DNA of 64,000 bases from Algoriphagus sp. Y33 (GCF_014838715.1 NZ_CP061947.1:5074001-5138000); one strand, 5' to 3'. Positions 26,511-35,761 are shown, counted from the first letter of the stretch. Numbers and translations: made by a program. The notes: generated by a model from the sequence alone, not told the origin.

Positions 26511-29500
26511 ATGACAAAAGGAACCCTTATAACACTAGTTGGACTCGCCATTTTGATAATGTCTTGCTCTAAATCCGACACGTCGAGCCCAACTGACAAT
26601 TCACAGGTAGCCTCCACTCCTCTGTTTAATCTATTGCCCCCCGAACGAACAGGAATTACTTTTTCAAATAGAATCGAGGAGAACCTCAACCTCAATGTCC
26701 TGATGTATGAGTACCTCTACAATGGAGGTGGGGTAGCCGTGGGCGATCTGAACGGAGATGGATTGGAGGATATTTATTTTTCTGCCAACGTAAGCGGAAA
26801 TCAGCTTTACCTGAATCAGGGGGATCTGAAATTTATAGAAACTGCCCAAGTTTCCGGGGCAACCGGAAGACAGGGCCCTTGGAAGACAGGAGTAGTATTT
26901 GTCGATATCAACGGCGACAATAAATTGGATATCTATCAATGTTATTCCGGGAACTTACCTACTGAGAAAAGGACCAATCAACTTTTTGTAAATCAAGGAA
27001 ATGATGAAAACGGAATTCCTATTTTTAAGGAAATGGCGGAAGAATTCGGAATAGCATCCAATGCTCCCAGTACCTCAGCTAGCTTTTTTGATTTTGATCT
27101 TGATGGAGATTTGGATCTTTTCCTCCTAAACCACAACACTCAATCCATCCAGAATCAGGATGTGAGTTTGACTAAAAAAATGCTTCAGGAGAAGCACGAA
27201 GCCGGCTCACAGCTCTTCGAGAATCGGAATGGGAAATTTGTGGAGATTACACTAGAGGCAGGAATTTCCAGTTCAAGCCTTTCCTATGGACTGGGAGTAG
27301 CCGTGGCAGATATCAATCAAGATGGCTGGCCGGATATTTACATCGGAAATGACTATTCCATGCCCGATTATCTCTACATCAATCAGAAAGACGGCACATT
27401 TAAGGATGAAATTTTGGCACGTATGGGTCATACCTCCCATTTCTCCATGGGAAATGATATCGCTGATTTCAATAACGACGGGTTACTGGATATTTTCACC
27501 CTCGACATGCTTCCTGAGAGCAATGAAAGACAAAAACTGCTTCTTTCCCCAGATAATTTTGAACTGTTTGAATTGAATGTGAACAGGGGATTCCATCATC
27601 AGTACATGCGGAATATGCTGCACCTAAATTCCGGAGACGGGATTTTTCAGGAAATTGGGCAGTTGGCAGGCGTATCTAATACGGATTGGAGCTGGGCCTC
27701 TCTTTTGGCAGATTTTGACAATGACGGCTGGAAGGATTTATTTGTCACCAATGGCTACTTGAGGGATTATAACAATCAGGACTTTCTGAAATACATGGAC
27801 AATTATGTCCAGACCTCCGGAGGAAAACTCAAGCGCGAAGATTTGCTGAATATGGTCAACAACATGCCCTCTTCAAACTTGACCAATTACATTTTTCAGA
27901 ACAGCGGAGACCTAACTTTTCAAAACCAAACCAAGGAATGGGGAATCAACCAGGTGCTGAATAGCAGCGGTGCCGTCTACAGTGATCTTGACAATGACGG
28001 GGATCTTGATCTCATCGTAAATAATATCAATGCTCCTGCAGCTATCTATGAAAATAAAACTGCCCAACTAAAAGGAGGGAATTACCTGAAAGTGAAGCTT
28101 TCGGGATCAGCAAAAAATTCCTTCGCTCTCGGAGCTAAAGTCGAGCTCTTTGCCAGCGGCACTATACAACTATTAGAACAGAACCCCTATCGCGGCTATC
28201 AGTCTTCAGTGTCAACCATTCTTCATTTTGGACTGGGGGATTTCACCGAAATAGACTCTCTTATAGTCTCCTGGCCGGGAGGAAAGATCTCCAAAACATA
28301 TCAAGTCACCTCAAATCAACTGCTGGAATTAAGTGAAAATGATGCAATAAATTCCTCCGGCATCAAGCCCGTTACTACTGAGGTATTTTTAACTGAAAAA
28401 ACAATTCTAAAAAATATCCAAGGTAGAGATTTCAATGATTACAAAAGACAGCCTTTGTTGATCAATCCTGTTTCAGGAAATGGCAAAGCGATGGTTTTTG
28501 CCGATTTTAATGGAGATGGGCGCGAAGATTTGTTCGTGGGAGCGGGGTCTGATGCAGGTGCTTCCATCCTTATGCAAAACCCCGATGGGTCATTTGTCAA
28601 ACAGAATACCGGTGCGTTCACATCAGCAGCCAAATCCGAAGACACAGATGCTGTTGCCTTCGATGCAAATGGGGATGGTCATATGGATTTGTATGTAGCC
28701 AGCGGGGGTGTCTATGACTTCAACGTAGGAGACGATGCATTGCAGGACCGGCTTTATCTCAATGATGGAAAAGGTAATTTCACACTAGCTTCCGGTGCTC
28801 TTCCGGCAGAGGCATTTCCTACAGGTACTTTACAAGTGGCTGATTTCAATTTTGATGGAATCCCCGATCTATTTGTGGGTGCCCGCATCAATCCGGGTCA
28901 GTTTCCTACTTCCCTTGGAGCAAGGATTTGGATCAATGACGGGAAAGGAAGGTTTACCGATCAAACAAAGCAACTTGCTCCCACTTTTGTTAATATGGGG
29001 ATGCTGACAGACTCAGGTATTGCAGATCTGGATCAGGACGGAAATCCGGAATTGATCGTATTGGGCGAGGCTATGCCTATTCAGGTATTTTCTTTCCTTG
29101 ATAATCAGTGGAAAGAAACGACTTTGGATTTCTTCGAGAAGCATGAATTTGGTTTTTGGAATGACGTGACTCTGGCAGATTGGGACGGGGATGGACAGGT
29201 GGAGATGCTGGCAGGCAATCTTGGGACCAACTCCCAAATCAAAGCATCCCCCACCCAGCCTGCAGAAATCCTTTACAAGGACTTTGATGGAAATGGCTCT
29301 GTTGATGCTTTCTTAGGATATTATATACAGGGGGAAAAATACCCTGCCGCCGGCAGAGACGAAATTTTGGGACAGGTTCTTTTCCTCAAAAAGAGATACT
29401 TGGATTTCAAATCATTTTCCACTGTGAAGATGGATGAGCTATTTACCCCACAGGAGCGAGAGGGCACAAATTCCATATTCATAAACCGCCTTGAGACTAC

Positions 29501-29858
29501 TTATTTTGCTCGGGATTCTACAGGAAAATTTGTTCCTAATCAACTTCCCCTACAAGCTCAATTCTCTCCTGTATTTGCATCGGAAGCGGTAGATGTAAAT
29601 GGCGATGGGAATTTAGACATGGTTCTTGGAGGAAATATTGGCTATGGCAAACTATATTTCGGAAAATATGACGCAAATCATGGAGTTGTTCTGCTTGGGG
29701 ATGGAAAAGGGGAATTTACGAATATCAACAAATCCCAAAGTGGATTGAACATTATCGGGAATGTCAGAAAAATCAGTTCCGGTAACGGGCTACTCCTTAT
29801 CTATTCAGATGAATCTACGGTAAGCATCTATTCGCTCCATCCATCAAAAACGGACTAA
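26511..29858 (+). CDS. FG-GAP/VCBS-repeat lipoprotein with ASPIC/UnbV domain (CRTAC1-like)
   Basis: Surface-exposed lipoprotein of 1115 residues. The lipobox is LIMSC with Cys19. Many FG-GAP/VCBS calcium-binding loops are visible as DxNxDGxxD-type motifs (DLNGDGLED, DINQDGWPD, DFNNDGLLD, DLDNDGDLD, DFNGDGRED, DVNGDGNLD), which would build two beta-propellers. Between them, around 520-600, is an ASPIC/UnbV domain (VKLSGSAKNSFALGAKVELF, RGYQSSVSTILHFGLGD). Proteins of this type often accompany SusCD pairs in Bacteroidota and may bind substrate or stabilise the surface complex. Third gene of the locus, after the hairpin. Confidence 0.92.
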   Translation: MTKGTLITLVGLAILIMSCSKSDTSSPTDNSQVASTPLFNLLPPERTGITFSNRIEENLNLNVLMYEYLYNGGGVAVGDLNGDGLEDIYFSANVSGNQLYLNQGDLKFIETAQVSGATGRQGPWKTGVVFVDINGDNKLDIYQCYSGNLPTEKRTNQLFVNQGNDENGIPIFKEMAEEFGIASNAPSTSASFFDFDLDGDLDLFLLNHNTQSIQNQDVSLTKKMLQEKHEAGSQLFENRNGKFVEITLEAGISSSSLSYGLGVAVADINQDGWPDIYIGNDYSMPDYLYINQKDGTFKDEILARMGHTSHFSMGNDIADFNNDGLLDIFTLDMLPESNERQKLLLSPDNFELFELNVNRGFHHQYMRNMLHLNSGDGIFQEIGQLAGVSNTDWSWASLLADFDNDGWKDLFVTNGYLRDYNNQDFLKYMDNYVQTSGGKLKREDLLNMVNNMPSSNLTNYIFQNSGDLTFQNQTKEWGINQVLNSSGAVYSDLDNDGDLDLIVNNINAPAAIYENKTAQLKGGNYLKVKLSGSAKNSFALGAKVELFASGTIQLLEQNPYRGYQSSVSTILHFGLGDFTEIDSLIVSWPGGKISKTYQVTSNQLLELSENDAINSSGIKPVTTEVFLTEKTILKNIQGRDFNDYKRQPLLINPVSGNGKAMVFADFNGDGREDLFVGAGSDAGASILMQNPDGSFVKQNTGAFTSAAKSEDTDAVAFDANGDGHMDLYVASGGVYDFNVGDDALQDRLYLNDGKGNFTLASGALPAEAFPTGTLQVADFNFDGIPDLFVGARINPGQFPTSLGARIWINDGKGRFTDQTKQLAPTFVNMGMLTDSGIADLDQDGNPELIVLGEAMPIQVFSFLDNQWKETTLDFFEKHEFGFWNDVTLADWDGDGQVEMLAGNLGTNSQIKASPTQPAEILYKDFDGNGSVDAFLGYYIQGEKYPAAGRDEILGQVLFLKKRYLDFKSFSTVKMDELFTPQEREGTNSIFINRLETTYFARDSTGKFVPNQLPLQAQFSPVFASEAVDVNGDGNLDMVLGGNIGYGKLYFGKYDANHGVVLLGDGKGEFTNINKSQSGLNIIGNVRKISSGNGLLLIYSDESTVSIYSLHPSKTD

Positions 29859-29909
29859 ATTTCAGCCCGAACCCTATTATATTTAATGCTAAAGATTTTT
29901 TCTTAGAAC

Positions 29910-30875
29910 ATGTTTAAAACAACCCGGCAATACCTAGTGGCAGCTGCATTGATACTAATGAGTTTTAATGTGAATACAGCCAATTTTGAATCTTACAACC
30001 AGAAAATCCCCGGGACAGGCGTGATTTTCCGGATGACTCCCATTCCGGAAGGAACTTTCATGATGGGTTCCGAAAGTTCAGCAAATGCAGATGAAAAACC
30101 CGCCCATAAAGTAAAAATTGACGCATTTTGGATGGGAACCCATGAGGTGACTTGGGATGCTTTTGAGCTTTTCTTGGACAAAAACTATGAGCTTGCTATT
30201 TCCGAAGGCCCTATTGGTGACCTCGTGGATGGATTGAGCAGACCGAGCATGCCGTATTTGGACATGACCTTTGGGATGGGCAAGGAGGGCAAGCCTGCAA
30301 TAGGAATGACCCAATATGGAGCTATACAATTCTGCCATTGGCTATATCTGAAAACGGGGATTTTCTATAGACTTCCCACAGAAGCAGAATGGGAATATGC
30401 AGCCAAAGCCGGATCAGAAACAAGATTCTTTTTCGGAGATGATTCTTCGCAGCTGGGTGAATATGCCTGGACCAAAGAAAATTCTGCGGAAACTACACAC
30501 CCTATTGGTGAAAAAAAGCCGAATCCTTGGGGACTTTATGATATATATGGCAACGTGCTGGAATGGACTTCAGATCATTATGATCCTGAATTCTATACAT
30601 CCTCATCTGCTTCCAATCCACTCAATCCCTCAACAGCACTTTATCCAAGGGTGGTACGGGGAGGAAGCTACGATACAGAAGCCTCCGAAATAAGTTCTAC
30701 CAAGCGCTATGTGAGTTCGGCAGATTGGAAACGAATAGATCCTCAGATACCCAAAAGCCAATGGTGGTTTCCGGAAGCGCCATTCTTGGGCTTGAGACTA
30801 GTAAGGCCACTTATACCTCCTAGTCCTGAAGAAATTATGGCTTACTATCAAGCTGCCCCGATTACCGATTACTAA
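29910..30875 (+). CDS. exported SUMF1/FGE-like domain protein, lacking the catalytic cysteines
   Basis: Protein of 321 residues with a hydrophobic N-terminal signal (YLVAAALILMSFNVNTA) and a formylglycine-generating-enzyme (SUMF1) fold: PEGTFMMGSESSANADEKPAHKV opens the domain (quoted in part), followed by GTHEVTWDAFELF, RLPTEAEWEYAAKAG, NPWGLYDIYGNVLEW and RVVRGGSYD. Active FGEs carry a cysteine pair just after RGGS; here that stretch (YDTEASEISSTKRY) has none, so sulfatase activation is not expected. No sulfatase is in the window. It may be a binding or structural variant within the SusCD locus. The overlapping-operon spacing is 51 bases upstream and 17 downstream. Confidence 0.85.
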   Translation: MFKTTRQYLVAAALILMSFNVNTANFESYNQKIPGTGVIFRMTPIPEGTFMMGSESSANADEKPAHKVKIDAFWMGTHEVTWDAFELFLDKNYELAISEGPIGDLVDGLSRPSMPYLDMTFGMGKEGKPAIGMTQYGAIQFCHWLYLKTGIFYRLPTEAEWEYAAKAGSETRFFFGDDSSQLGEYAWTKENSAETTHPIGEKKPNPWGLYDIYGNVLEWTSDHYDPEFYTSSSASNPLNPSTALYPRVVRGGSYDTEASEISSTKRYVSSADWKRIDPQIPKSQWWFPEAPFLGLRLVRPLIPPSPEEIMAYYQAAPITDY

Positions 30876-30892
30876 CCCTTAATATCCATACT

Positions 30893-32203
30893 ATGAAATT
30901 AGAAAACTCCCGCAGGGATTTCATCAAAACCTCCGCACTGGTTACGGGCGGATTGATGACTGCACCCTTTGTCCTTCCAGGTGCCTATGCCGCACCTGTC
31001 AATGAATTGAAATTAGCTCTTATCGGCTGTGGCGGTCGTGGTACAGGTGCTGCTTTTCAAGCATTGGCAACAGGTCATAACATCAAAATAGTCGCTCTGG
31101 CAGATGCCTTCAGAGACCGGTTAGATAATGCACATAAGGCATTAAGTGAAAAATATGGAGACAAGCTTGCTGTTTCTGAGGACATGAAATTTGTAGGTTT
31201 TGATGCATATAAAGATGCGATCGCTCAAGCAGACGTAGTGATCCTTGCCACACCTCCGGGATTTCGCCCGATGCACTTCGAAGAAGCCGTGAAGCAAGGC
31301 AAGCAGGTCTTCATGGAAAAGCCCGTAGCTGTAGATGCTGCAGGCATCAGAAAAGTCCTGAAAGCAGCCGAAGAAGCAAAAGCTAAAAAACTAAACGTAG
31401 TAGTTGGTCTTCAGAGACATTATCAGGCAAACTACATCGAGACAATCAAACGCATTCATAATGGTGATATCGGTGATATCATCAATGGCCAAGTATATTG
31501 GAATGATGGCGGAGTCTGGGTAAGAGAGCGTCAGCCTGGACAGACTGAAATGGAATACCAGATGAGAAACTGGTACTACTTCAACTGGCTCTGCGGAGAT
31601 CACATAAATGAACAGCATGTACACAACATCGATATCGCCAACTGGGTAAAACAGGGTACGCCGGTGAAAGCGGAAGGTACGGGCGGCCGACTTATTCGGA
31701 CTGGCAAGGAAAATGGAGAAATCTATGACCACCATGTCTTGACTTATACTTATGCTGACGGATCAGTGATCCACAGTGAGTGCCGTCACTTCCCCGGTGC
31801 TCAAAATCGTGTAGACGAAAGCTTCCAAGGGACAAAAGGAACTGCATTTCTAAGCGCAGGAAATCACGGTGTACTTAAAGACTGGAAAGGCAACGTGCTC
31901 TATGACCATGACCGAAAAGATCAGCCAAATCCATACCAGGTAGAGCATGACCTGCTTTGGGATGCATTGTTCAATGGGGAATATAAGTTTGCTGACGCTG
32001 AAAATGCAGCGAAAAGTACCATGACTGCGATTATGGGGAGGTACGCCACTTATTCAGGCAAGCCGCTCACTTGGGATGAAGCCCTAAACGGTCAAATAGA
32101 CTTAATGCCCGAAACACTGGCTTGGGATGCTATGCCAAAAATATTGCCTGGACAAGACGGCTATTATCCACATGCAATCCCGGGAAAAACCAAAGTAATT
32201 TAA
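30893..32203 (+). CDS. Tat-exported Gfo/Idh/MocA-family oxidoreductase
   Basis: NAD(P)-dependent sugar oxidoreductase or lyase-type enzyme of 436 residues. The N-terminus NSRRDFIKTSALVTGG is a twin-arginine signal, so it is exported folded with its cofactor. The Rossmann motif is ALIGCGGRGTGA (about residue 41), and the family EKP motif is at 142-144 (FMEKPVAVDA). A catalytic-region block DHINEQHVHNIDIANW follows. Family members oxidise sugars at C3 or other positions; exported ones in Bacteroidota occur with exported sugar isomerases, as here. It ends two bases before the next gene, showing tight coupling. Confidence 0.92.
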   Translation: MKLENSRRDFIKTSALVTGGLMTAPFVLPGAYAAPVNELKLALIGCGGRGTGAAFQALATGHNIKIVALADAFRDRLDNAHKALSEKYGDKLAVSEDMKFVGFDAYKDAIAQADVVILATPPGFRPMHFEEAVKQGKQVFMEKPVAVDAAGIRKVLKAAEEAKAKKLNVVVGLQRHYQANYIETIKRIHNGDIGDIINGQVYWNDGGVWVRERQPGQTEMEYQMRNWYYFNWLCGDHINEQHVHNIDIANWVKQGTPVKAEGTGGRLIRTGKENGEIYDHHVLTYTYADGSVIHSECRHFPGAQNRVDESFQGTKGTAFLSAGNHGVLKDWKGNVLYDHDRKDQPNPYQVEHDLLWDALFNGEYKFADAENAAKSTMTAIMGRYATYSGKPLTWDEALNGQIDLMPETLAWDAMPKILPGQDGYYPHAIPGKTKVI

Positions 32204-32205
32204 TC

Positions 32206-33117
32206 ATGGAAAGAAGAGGATTTATAAAGAAAGTTGGTTTGGGAAGCACCTTTTTGGGGGTTTCCGGGACTATGAGTATGCCGTCCTTTGCCGCAGGCAA
32301 AGCGGAGCCTACCTTCAATATGGATTTTGCGCCGCATTTCGGGATGTTTAAGAATTCTGCTCCTGGAGGAATTGTAGACGAGCTGAAATTTATGGCTGAC
32401 CAAGGTTTCAGATCGCTAGAAGACAACGGGATGCTGGGACGGTCTGTGGAAGAGCAAACGCTTATCGGTAAAACACTTGAATCTCTTGGAATGAGAATGG
32501 GTGTATTTGTAATAGACGGGGGCGAGAATTGGAAGACCTCCCTTACCACGGGCAAAAAAGAGCATGAAGAGTTGTTTGTAGACACATGCAAGAAATCTGT
32601 GGAAGTAGCCAAGCGGGTCGGCGCAAAATGGATGACTGTAGTTCCCGGCTATTTCGAAAGAAATCTACCGATGGGTGTGCAAACCGGGAATGTCATTGAA
32701 GCCTACAAGCGTGGCACCGAGGTATTGGAAAAAGAAGGATTAGTAATGGTGATGGAACCATTGAGTGACAATCCCGATCTTTTCCTACGTCATGCTGATC
32801 AGTCGTATATGATTTGCAAAGCTGTGGATAGCCCAGCATGTAAGATTCTGTACGATATCTATCATATGCAGCGCAATGAAGGAAACCTGATTGCCACGAT
32901 GCAAAAAACCTGGGATGAAATAGCTTACATCCAAATAGGAGATAATCCAGGCAGAAAGGAACCAGGAACCGGAGAAATCAATTATAGCAATGTATTCCAA
33001 TTCATCCATGAAAAAGGTTTCAAAGGTGTGATGGGTATGGAGCATGGCAATGCGTTACCGGGAGTAGAAGGAGAAAAAGCATTAATCCAAGCCTATAGAA
33101 AAGTTGACATAGTCTGA
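32206..33117 (+). CDS. exported sugar phosphate isomerase/epimerase (hydroxypyruvate isomerase-like)
   Basis: TIM-barrel isomerase of 303 residues in the AP-endonuclease 2 family. The N-terminus MERRGFIKKVGLGSTF resembles a twin-arginine signal (RRGFIK). Metal-site phrases of the family are present: WMTVVPGY, VMEPLSDNPD, CKILYDIYHMQ and YIQIGDNPGRKEPGTGEINY. The start used is the ATG at 32206, two bases after the stop of the Gfo/Idh/MocA gene; an upstream start at 32122 would overlap that gene and destroy the signal. Pairing with an exported Gfo/Idh/MocA enzyme suggests sequential oxidation and isomerisation or epimerisation of a sugar in the periplasm. Confidence 0.9.
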   Translation: MERRGFIKKVGLGSTFLGVSGTMSMPSFAAGKAEPTFNMDFAPHFGMFKNSAPGGIVDELKFMADQGFRSLEDNGMLGRSVEEQTLIGKTLESLGMRMGVFVIDGGENWKTSLTTGKKEHEELFVDTCKKSVEVAKRVGAKWMTVVPGYFERNLPMGVQTGNVIEAYKRGTEVLEKEGLVMVMEPLSDNPDLFLRHADQSYMICKAVDSPACKILYDIYHMQRNEGNLIATMQKTWDEIAYIQIGDNPGRKEPGTGEINYSNVFQFIHEKGFKGVMGMEHGNALPGVEGEKALIQAYRKVDIV

Positions 33118-33130
33118 TTTTAGAATAGAA

Positions 33131-34165
33131 ATGATCAAAAGAAAAGTACTGGCGCTATCATTATTGGTAGCGCTTTTTTCCTGTAAAAAATCTGAGGAAA
33201 ACTTAGCGGATAAACCAAGCGGCTGGGATATCCTTGAGACACCTGTCGAATCTTCCTTAAGAGGTCTTTCTCCACTTACCAATGAAATAGCCTGGGCAAG
33301 CGGAAGCAATGGAGTATGGTTGAGAACCATAGACGGGGGAAAGACTTGGGATCATGGTGTAGTTGCAGACTTGGACACTGTGGATTTCAGATCGATTCAT
33401 GCTTTTGATGCCATGACTGCGATTGTAGTCTCAGCAGGGCAGCCAGCTGTGATTTACAAAACGGAAGACGGGGGAGAATCTTGGGTTCTAAAGCATCAAG
33501 AGAATGAAAATGCCTTTTTGGACGGTATCAGCTTTGCCTCCAATACTCGTGGATTTGTAGTAGGGGATCCCTCTGATGGAAAATGGACAATCCTCCAAAC
33601 TGCCAATCAGGGAAATACTTGGTATCCTATAGATTCTCTGCCCGGAGCAGTGGATGGAGAAGCTGCCTTTGCTGCCAGTGCCACCTCACTACTTGCTGAG
33701 GGGAACCTGCTTTGGCTCGGTACGGGAGGAACGGAGTCCAACCTCCATTTTTCCAAAGATCTGGGAGCTACTTGGGAAAAGTACAATTCCCCTTTCGTAC
33801 AAGGAGAATCTTCCCAGGGTATTTTTTCCATAACAAGCATGGGCGGTGGGGAAATAGTTGGAGTAGGCGGAGATTATCTGAATGAAGATATGCAGGAAGG
33901 TATTGCAGGAATTTTTATCTCTGAAAGTAAGGAATGGATAAAACCACAGCAGGGGCCGGATGGATATCGATCGGGTGTAGTTTATTTTCCTATGCATAAA
34001 TGTCTGATCGCTGTAGGTCCATCAGGCTCGGATTATTCCACTGATGCAGGAATTAATTGGCAGCCCATATCCAATGAGGGTTTCCATGCAGTGAAAATGG
34101 GACATGCTGATGGTTCTGTATGGGCATCGGGTGCTAAAGGAAAAATAGCTAAATTAACCTATTGA
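33131..34165 (+). CDS. YCF48-like beta-propeller lipoprotein
   Basis: Lipoprotein of 344 residues; the lipobox is ALFSC with Cys19. The body is a YCF48/BNR-type propeller with repeats such as WLRTIDGGKTWDHG, IYKTEDGGESWVLKH, LQTANQGNTW and HFSKDLGATWEKY, and a final STDAGINWQPI. Related proteins are annotated as photosystem II assembly-like or as oxidoreductases without evidence. It is the last gene of the SusCD-led operon, 13 bases after the isomerase. Likely a binding or scaffold protein. Confidence 0.85.
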   Translation: MIKRKVLALSLLVALFSCKKSEENLADKPSGWDILETPVESSLRGLSPLTNEIAWASGSNGVWLRTIDGGKTWDHGVVADLDTVDFRSIHAFDAMTAIVVSAGQPAVIYKTEDGGESWVLKHQENENAFLDGISFASNTRGFVVGDPSDGKWTILQTANQGNTWYPIDSLPGAVDGEAAFAASATSLLAEGNLLWLGTGGTESNLHFSKDLGATWEKYNSPFVQGESSQGIFSITSMGGGEIVGVGGDYLNEDMQEGIAGIFISESKEWIKPQQGPDGYRSGVVYFPMHKCLIAVGPSGSDYSTDAGINWQPISNEGFHAVKMGHADGSVWASGAKGKIAKLTY

Positions 34166-34477
34166 AAAATTCCCAAACACGGATTAATCAAAGCTCTTAA
34201 GAAAGCTTTGTCTTCAATACTAGTAAAAGATTTGCATATTGGTTAAGTTTTAAATGGGGATTATGCATTAGGTTTCGTTATGAAGGCAATAATTTCAAGA
34301 AAATCGGGCTGTTTGGAGAGTGAGTGCGCTGCGGTGGATATGATGAAATCGAAAACGGCAATGGAATGGCTGATTTTGAAGCAATTAATGGCTGCAATAA
34401 CTTGTGCGCCGTGGCGTAGAATTTCTAATCCATATTTCAGGTTAAAGTGTAATACCATTTTGCTATCTTTAAGCTTA

Positions 34478-34638
34478 GAGCTTGTTTAAACTTTATCCTT
34501 TGGCCTGCGATTGCGCCTCTTTCGCCCACTCTTCGGCTATTTTCCGGGATGTAGCTGTGGCTACGACCCAGAAAATGAGTCTCGATTGAACGAAAAATGC
34601 GTCAATCTCGGCTTCAAAAACAACATTTAAACAAGCTC
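34478..34638 (+). mobile_element. MITE-like element, 161 bp, with 13-bp terminal inverted repeats
   Basis: The ends are GAGCTTGTTTAAA (34478-34490) and its exact reverse complement (34626-34638). They are flanked on both sides by TTA (34475-34477 and 34639-34641), a probable 3-bp target duplication. An internal imperfect hairpin (34540-34575) pairs TTTTC with GAAAA, GG with CC and GTAGC with GCTAC. The element has no coding capacity, so it would depend on a transposase elsewhere. It ends 40 bases before the HisA-like gene. The rest of the 34166-34678 gap shows nothing convincing. Confidence 0.7.
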
Positions 34639-34678
34639 TTAACCCCAATTACTGCTAATAAACCTGAATATTATAAAG

Positions 34679-35413
34679 ATGTTTGAAATCGTACCGTCTA
34701 TATGGCTAATCAACGGCAAATGTGTTCGACTTAAAAGAGGCGATTTTTCCACTGAGGAAGTGATATCAACCAATCCCTTAGAAATCGCTCAGGCATTTGA
34801 AGGTATAGGAATTAAAAGGGTTCACTTGGTGGATCTGGACGGGGCCCGTAGAGGAGAGCCCAAAAACTACCATATCCTAGAAGCAATAGCAGGATATACT
34901 GACTTGAAAGTTGATTATACAGGCGGAATTACCACTGACGGTGACGTAATCAAATCATTTGAATTTGGAGCTTCCACCATTACTGCGAGTTCGGTAGCAG
35001 CTAATCACCCGGAACGTTTTACTCAATTTATTCTTTCTTATGGACGCGAAAAAATCAATCTAGCGGCTGATATCAACCCTGTGGACTATAAAATCAAAAT
35101 CAGAGGTTGGTTAAAAAAAACCGAAATTGATCTGTTCGACCATATTGACTTTTTCTATGAACGAGGTCTCAAATACCTGAAATGTTCTGACGTATCGAGA
35201 GACGGTGTGATGGAAGGTCCTAATTTTGCTCTCTTTCAGAGTATCAGAGATAAATTTCCTGAAATTCATCTTGCGGCAAGTGGTGGGGTAAGAGGTATTG
35301 ACGATTTTAAGCGACTTAGGGACATGGGAGTGTCTGCCAGTGTTTTTGGGAGAGCTTATTATGAGGGGATGATAAGTCTTCAGGAGTTAGAGAAATTTCT
35401 GTCAGATAATTGA
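34679..35413 (+). CDS. HisA-like TIM-barrel protein with the catalytic Asp replaced
   Basis: 244 residues, clearly homologous along its length to HisA (ProFAR isomerase of histidine synthesis): GKCVRLKRGDF, HLVDLDGA, SDVSRDGVMEGPNF, AASGGVRGIDD and VFGRAYYEG. In HisA the strand-1 motif is PAxDxxDG, whose first Asp is the general base; here it reads PSIWLING, with Trp9 at that position and Asn12 for the second Asp. Asp131 (LAADINP), matching the general acid, is kept. The phosphate loop GGSIA is changed to ASSVA. No other his gene is nearby. It is therefore probably a paralogue with another reaction or a binding role, not the housekeeping enzyme. Confidence 0.85.
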   Translation: MFEIVPSIWLINGKCVRLKRGDFSTEEVISTNPLEIAQAFEGIGIKRVHLVDLDGARRGEPKNYHILEAIAGYTDLKVDYTGGITTDGDVIKSFEFGASTITASSVAANHPERFTQFILSYGREKINLAADINPVDYKIKIRGWLKKTEIDLFDHIDFFYERGLKYLKCSDVSRDGVMEGPNFALFQSIRDKFPEIHLAASGGVRGIDDFKRLRDMGVSASVFGRAYYEGMISLQELEKFLSDN

Positions 35414-35761
35414 TTAGTCTGCTTTGAATTTGTCCACTATATAGAGAAAAATATTAAATGACAGTGTAGAAGGAGCTGTTTCGTTCTTTTTACCTTCGCC
35501 GCTTACATGACTATCCTTTTTGACAGCAGTAGATTTGGTGCCGGTTAGCGTTGTAGCAGAAGGTTGACTGTGTTGGGTTTGTACATCACTGCCACTTGAA
35601 CTATTTTCTATCAATAGCTTGTCAATGGGTCTTGCATTATCCATTTCTGAGTTCTCCTGCTCGCTTTGGGCCATCGAATCTCCTGAATAAATGCACATTC
35701 CGAGCAAAGCAATGCTGCAAAAGAGGATTTTACTAAAAGGAAATTTTGATGTAGAGATCAT
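35414..35761 (-). CDS. hypothetical secreted protein, 115 aa
   Basis: A signal peptide is visible (ILFCSIALLGMCIYSGDSMA, cleavage after AMAQ-like SMAQ). The mature part is short, polar and Ser/Thr-rich, with no recognisable domain; a hydrophobic C-terminal segment (LSFNIFLYIVDKF) may anchor or pack. The stop codon directly abuts that of the convergent HisA-like gene. Not recognised; gene reality is supported by the signal peptide and by its fit between neighbours. Confidence 0.55.
   Translation of the reverse strand: MISTSKFPFSKILFCSIALLGMCIYSGDSMAQSEQENSEMDNARPIDKLLIENSSSGSDVQTQHSQPSATTLTGTKSTAVKKDSHVSGEGKKNETAPSTLSFNIFLYIVDKFKAD

Noticed and set aside
29910..30875. Sulfatase-activating formylglycine enzyme
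   Set aside because: The catalytic cysteines are missing and no sulfatase is near, so the activity is not claimed.
34261..34489. Two opposing short frames in the gap before the MITE-like element
   Set aside because: They overlap each other on opposite strands, end at the element boundary and have no protein-like features.
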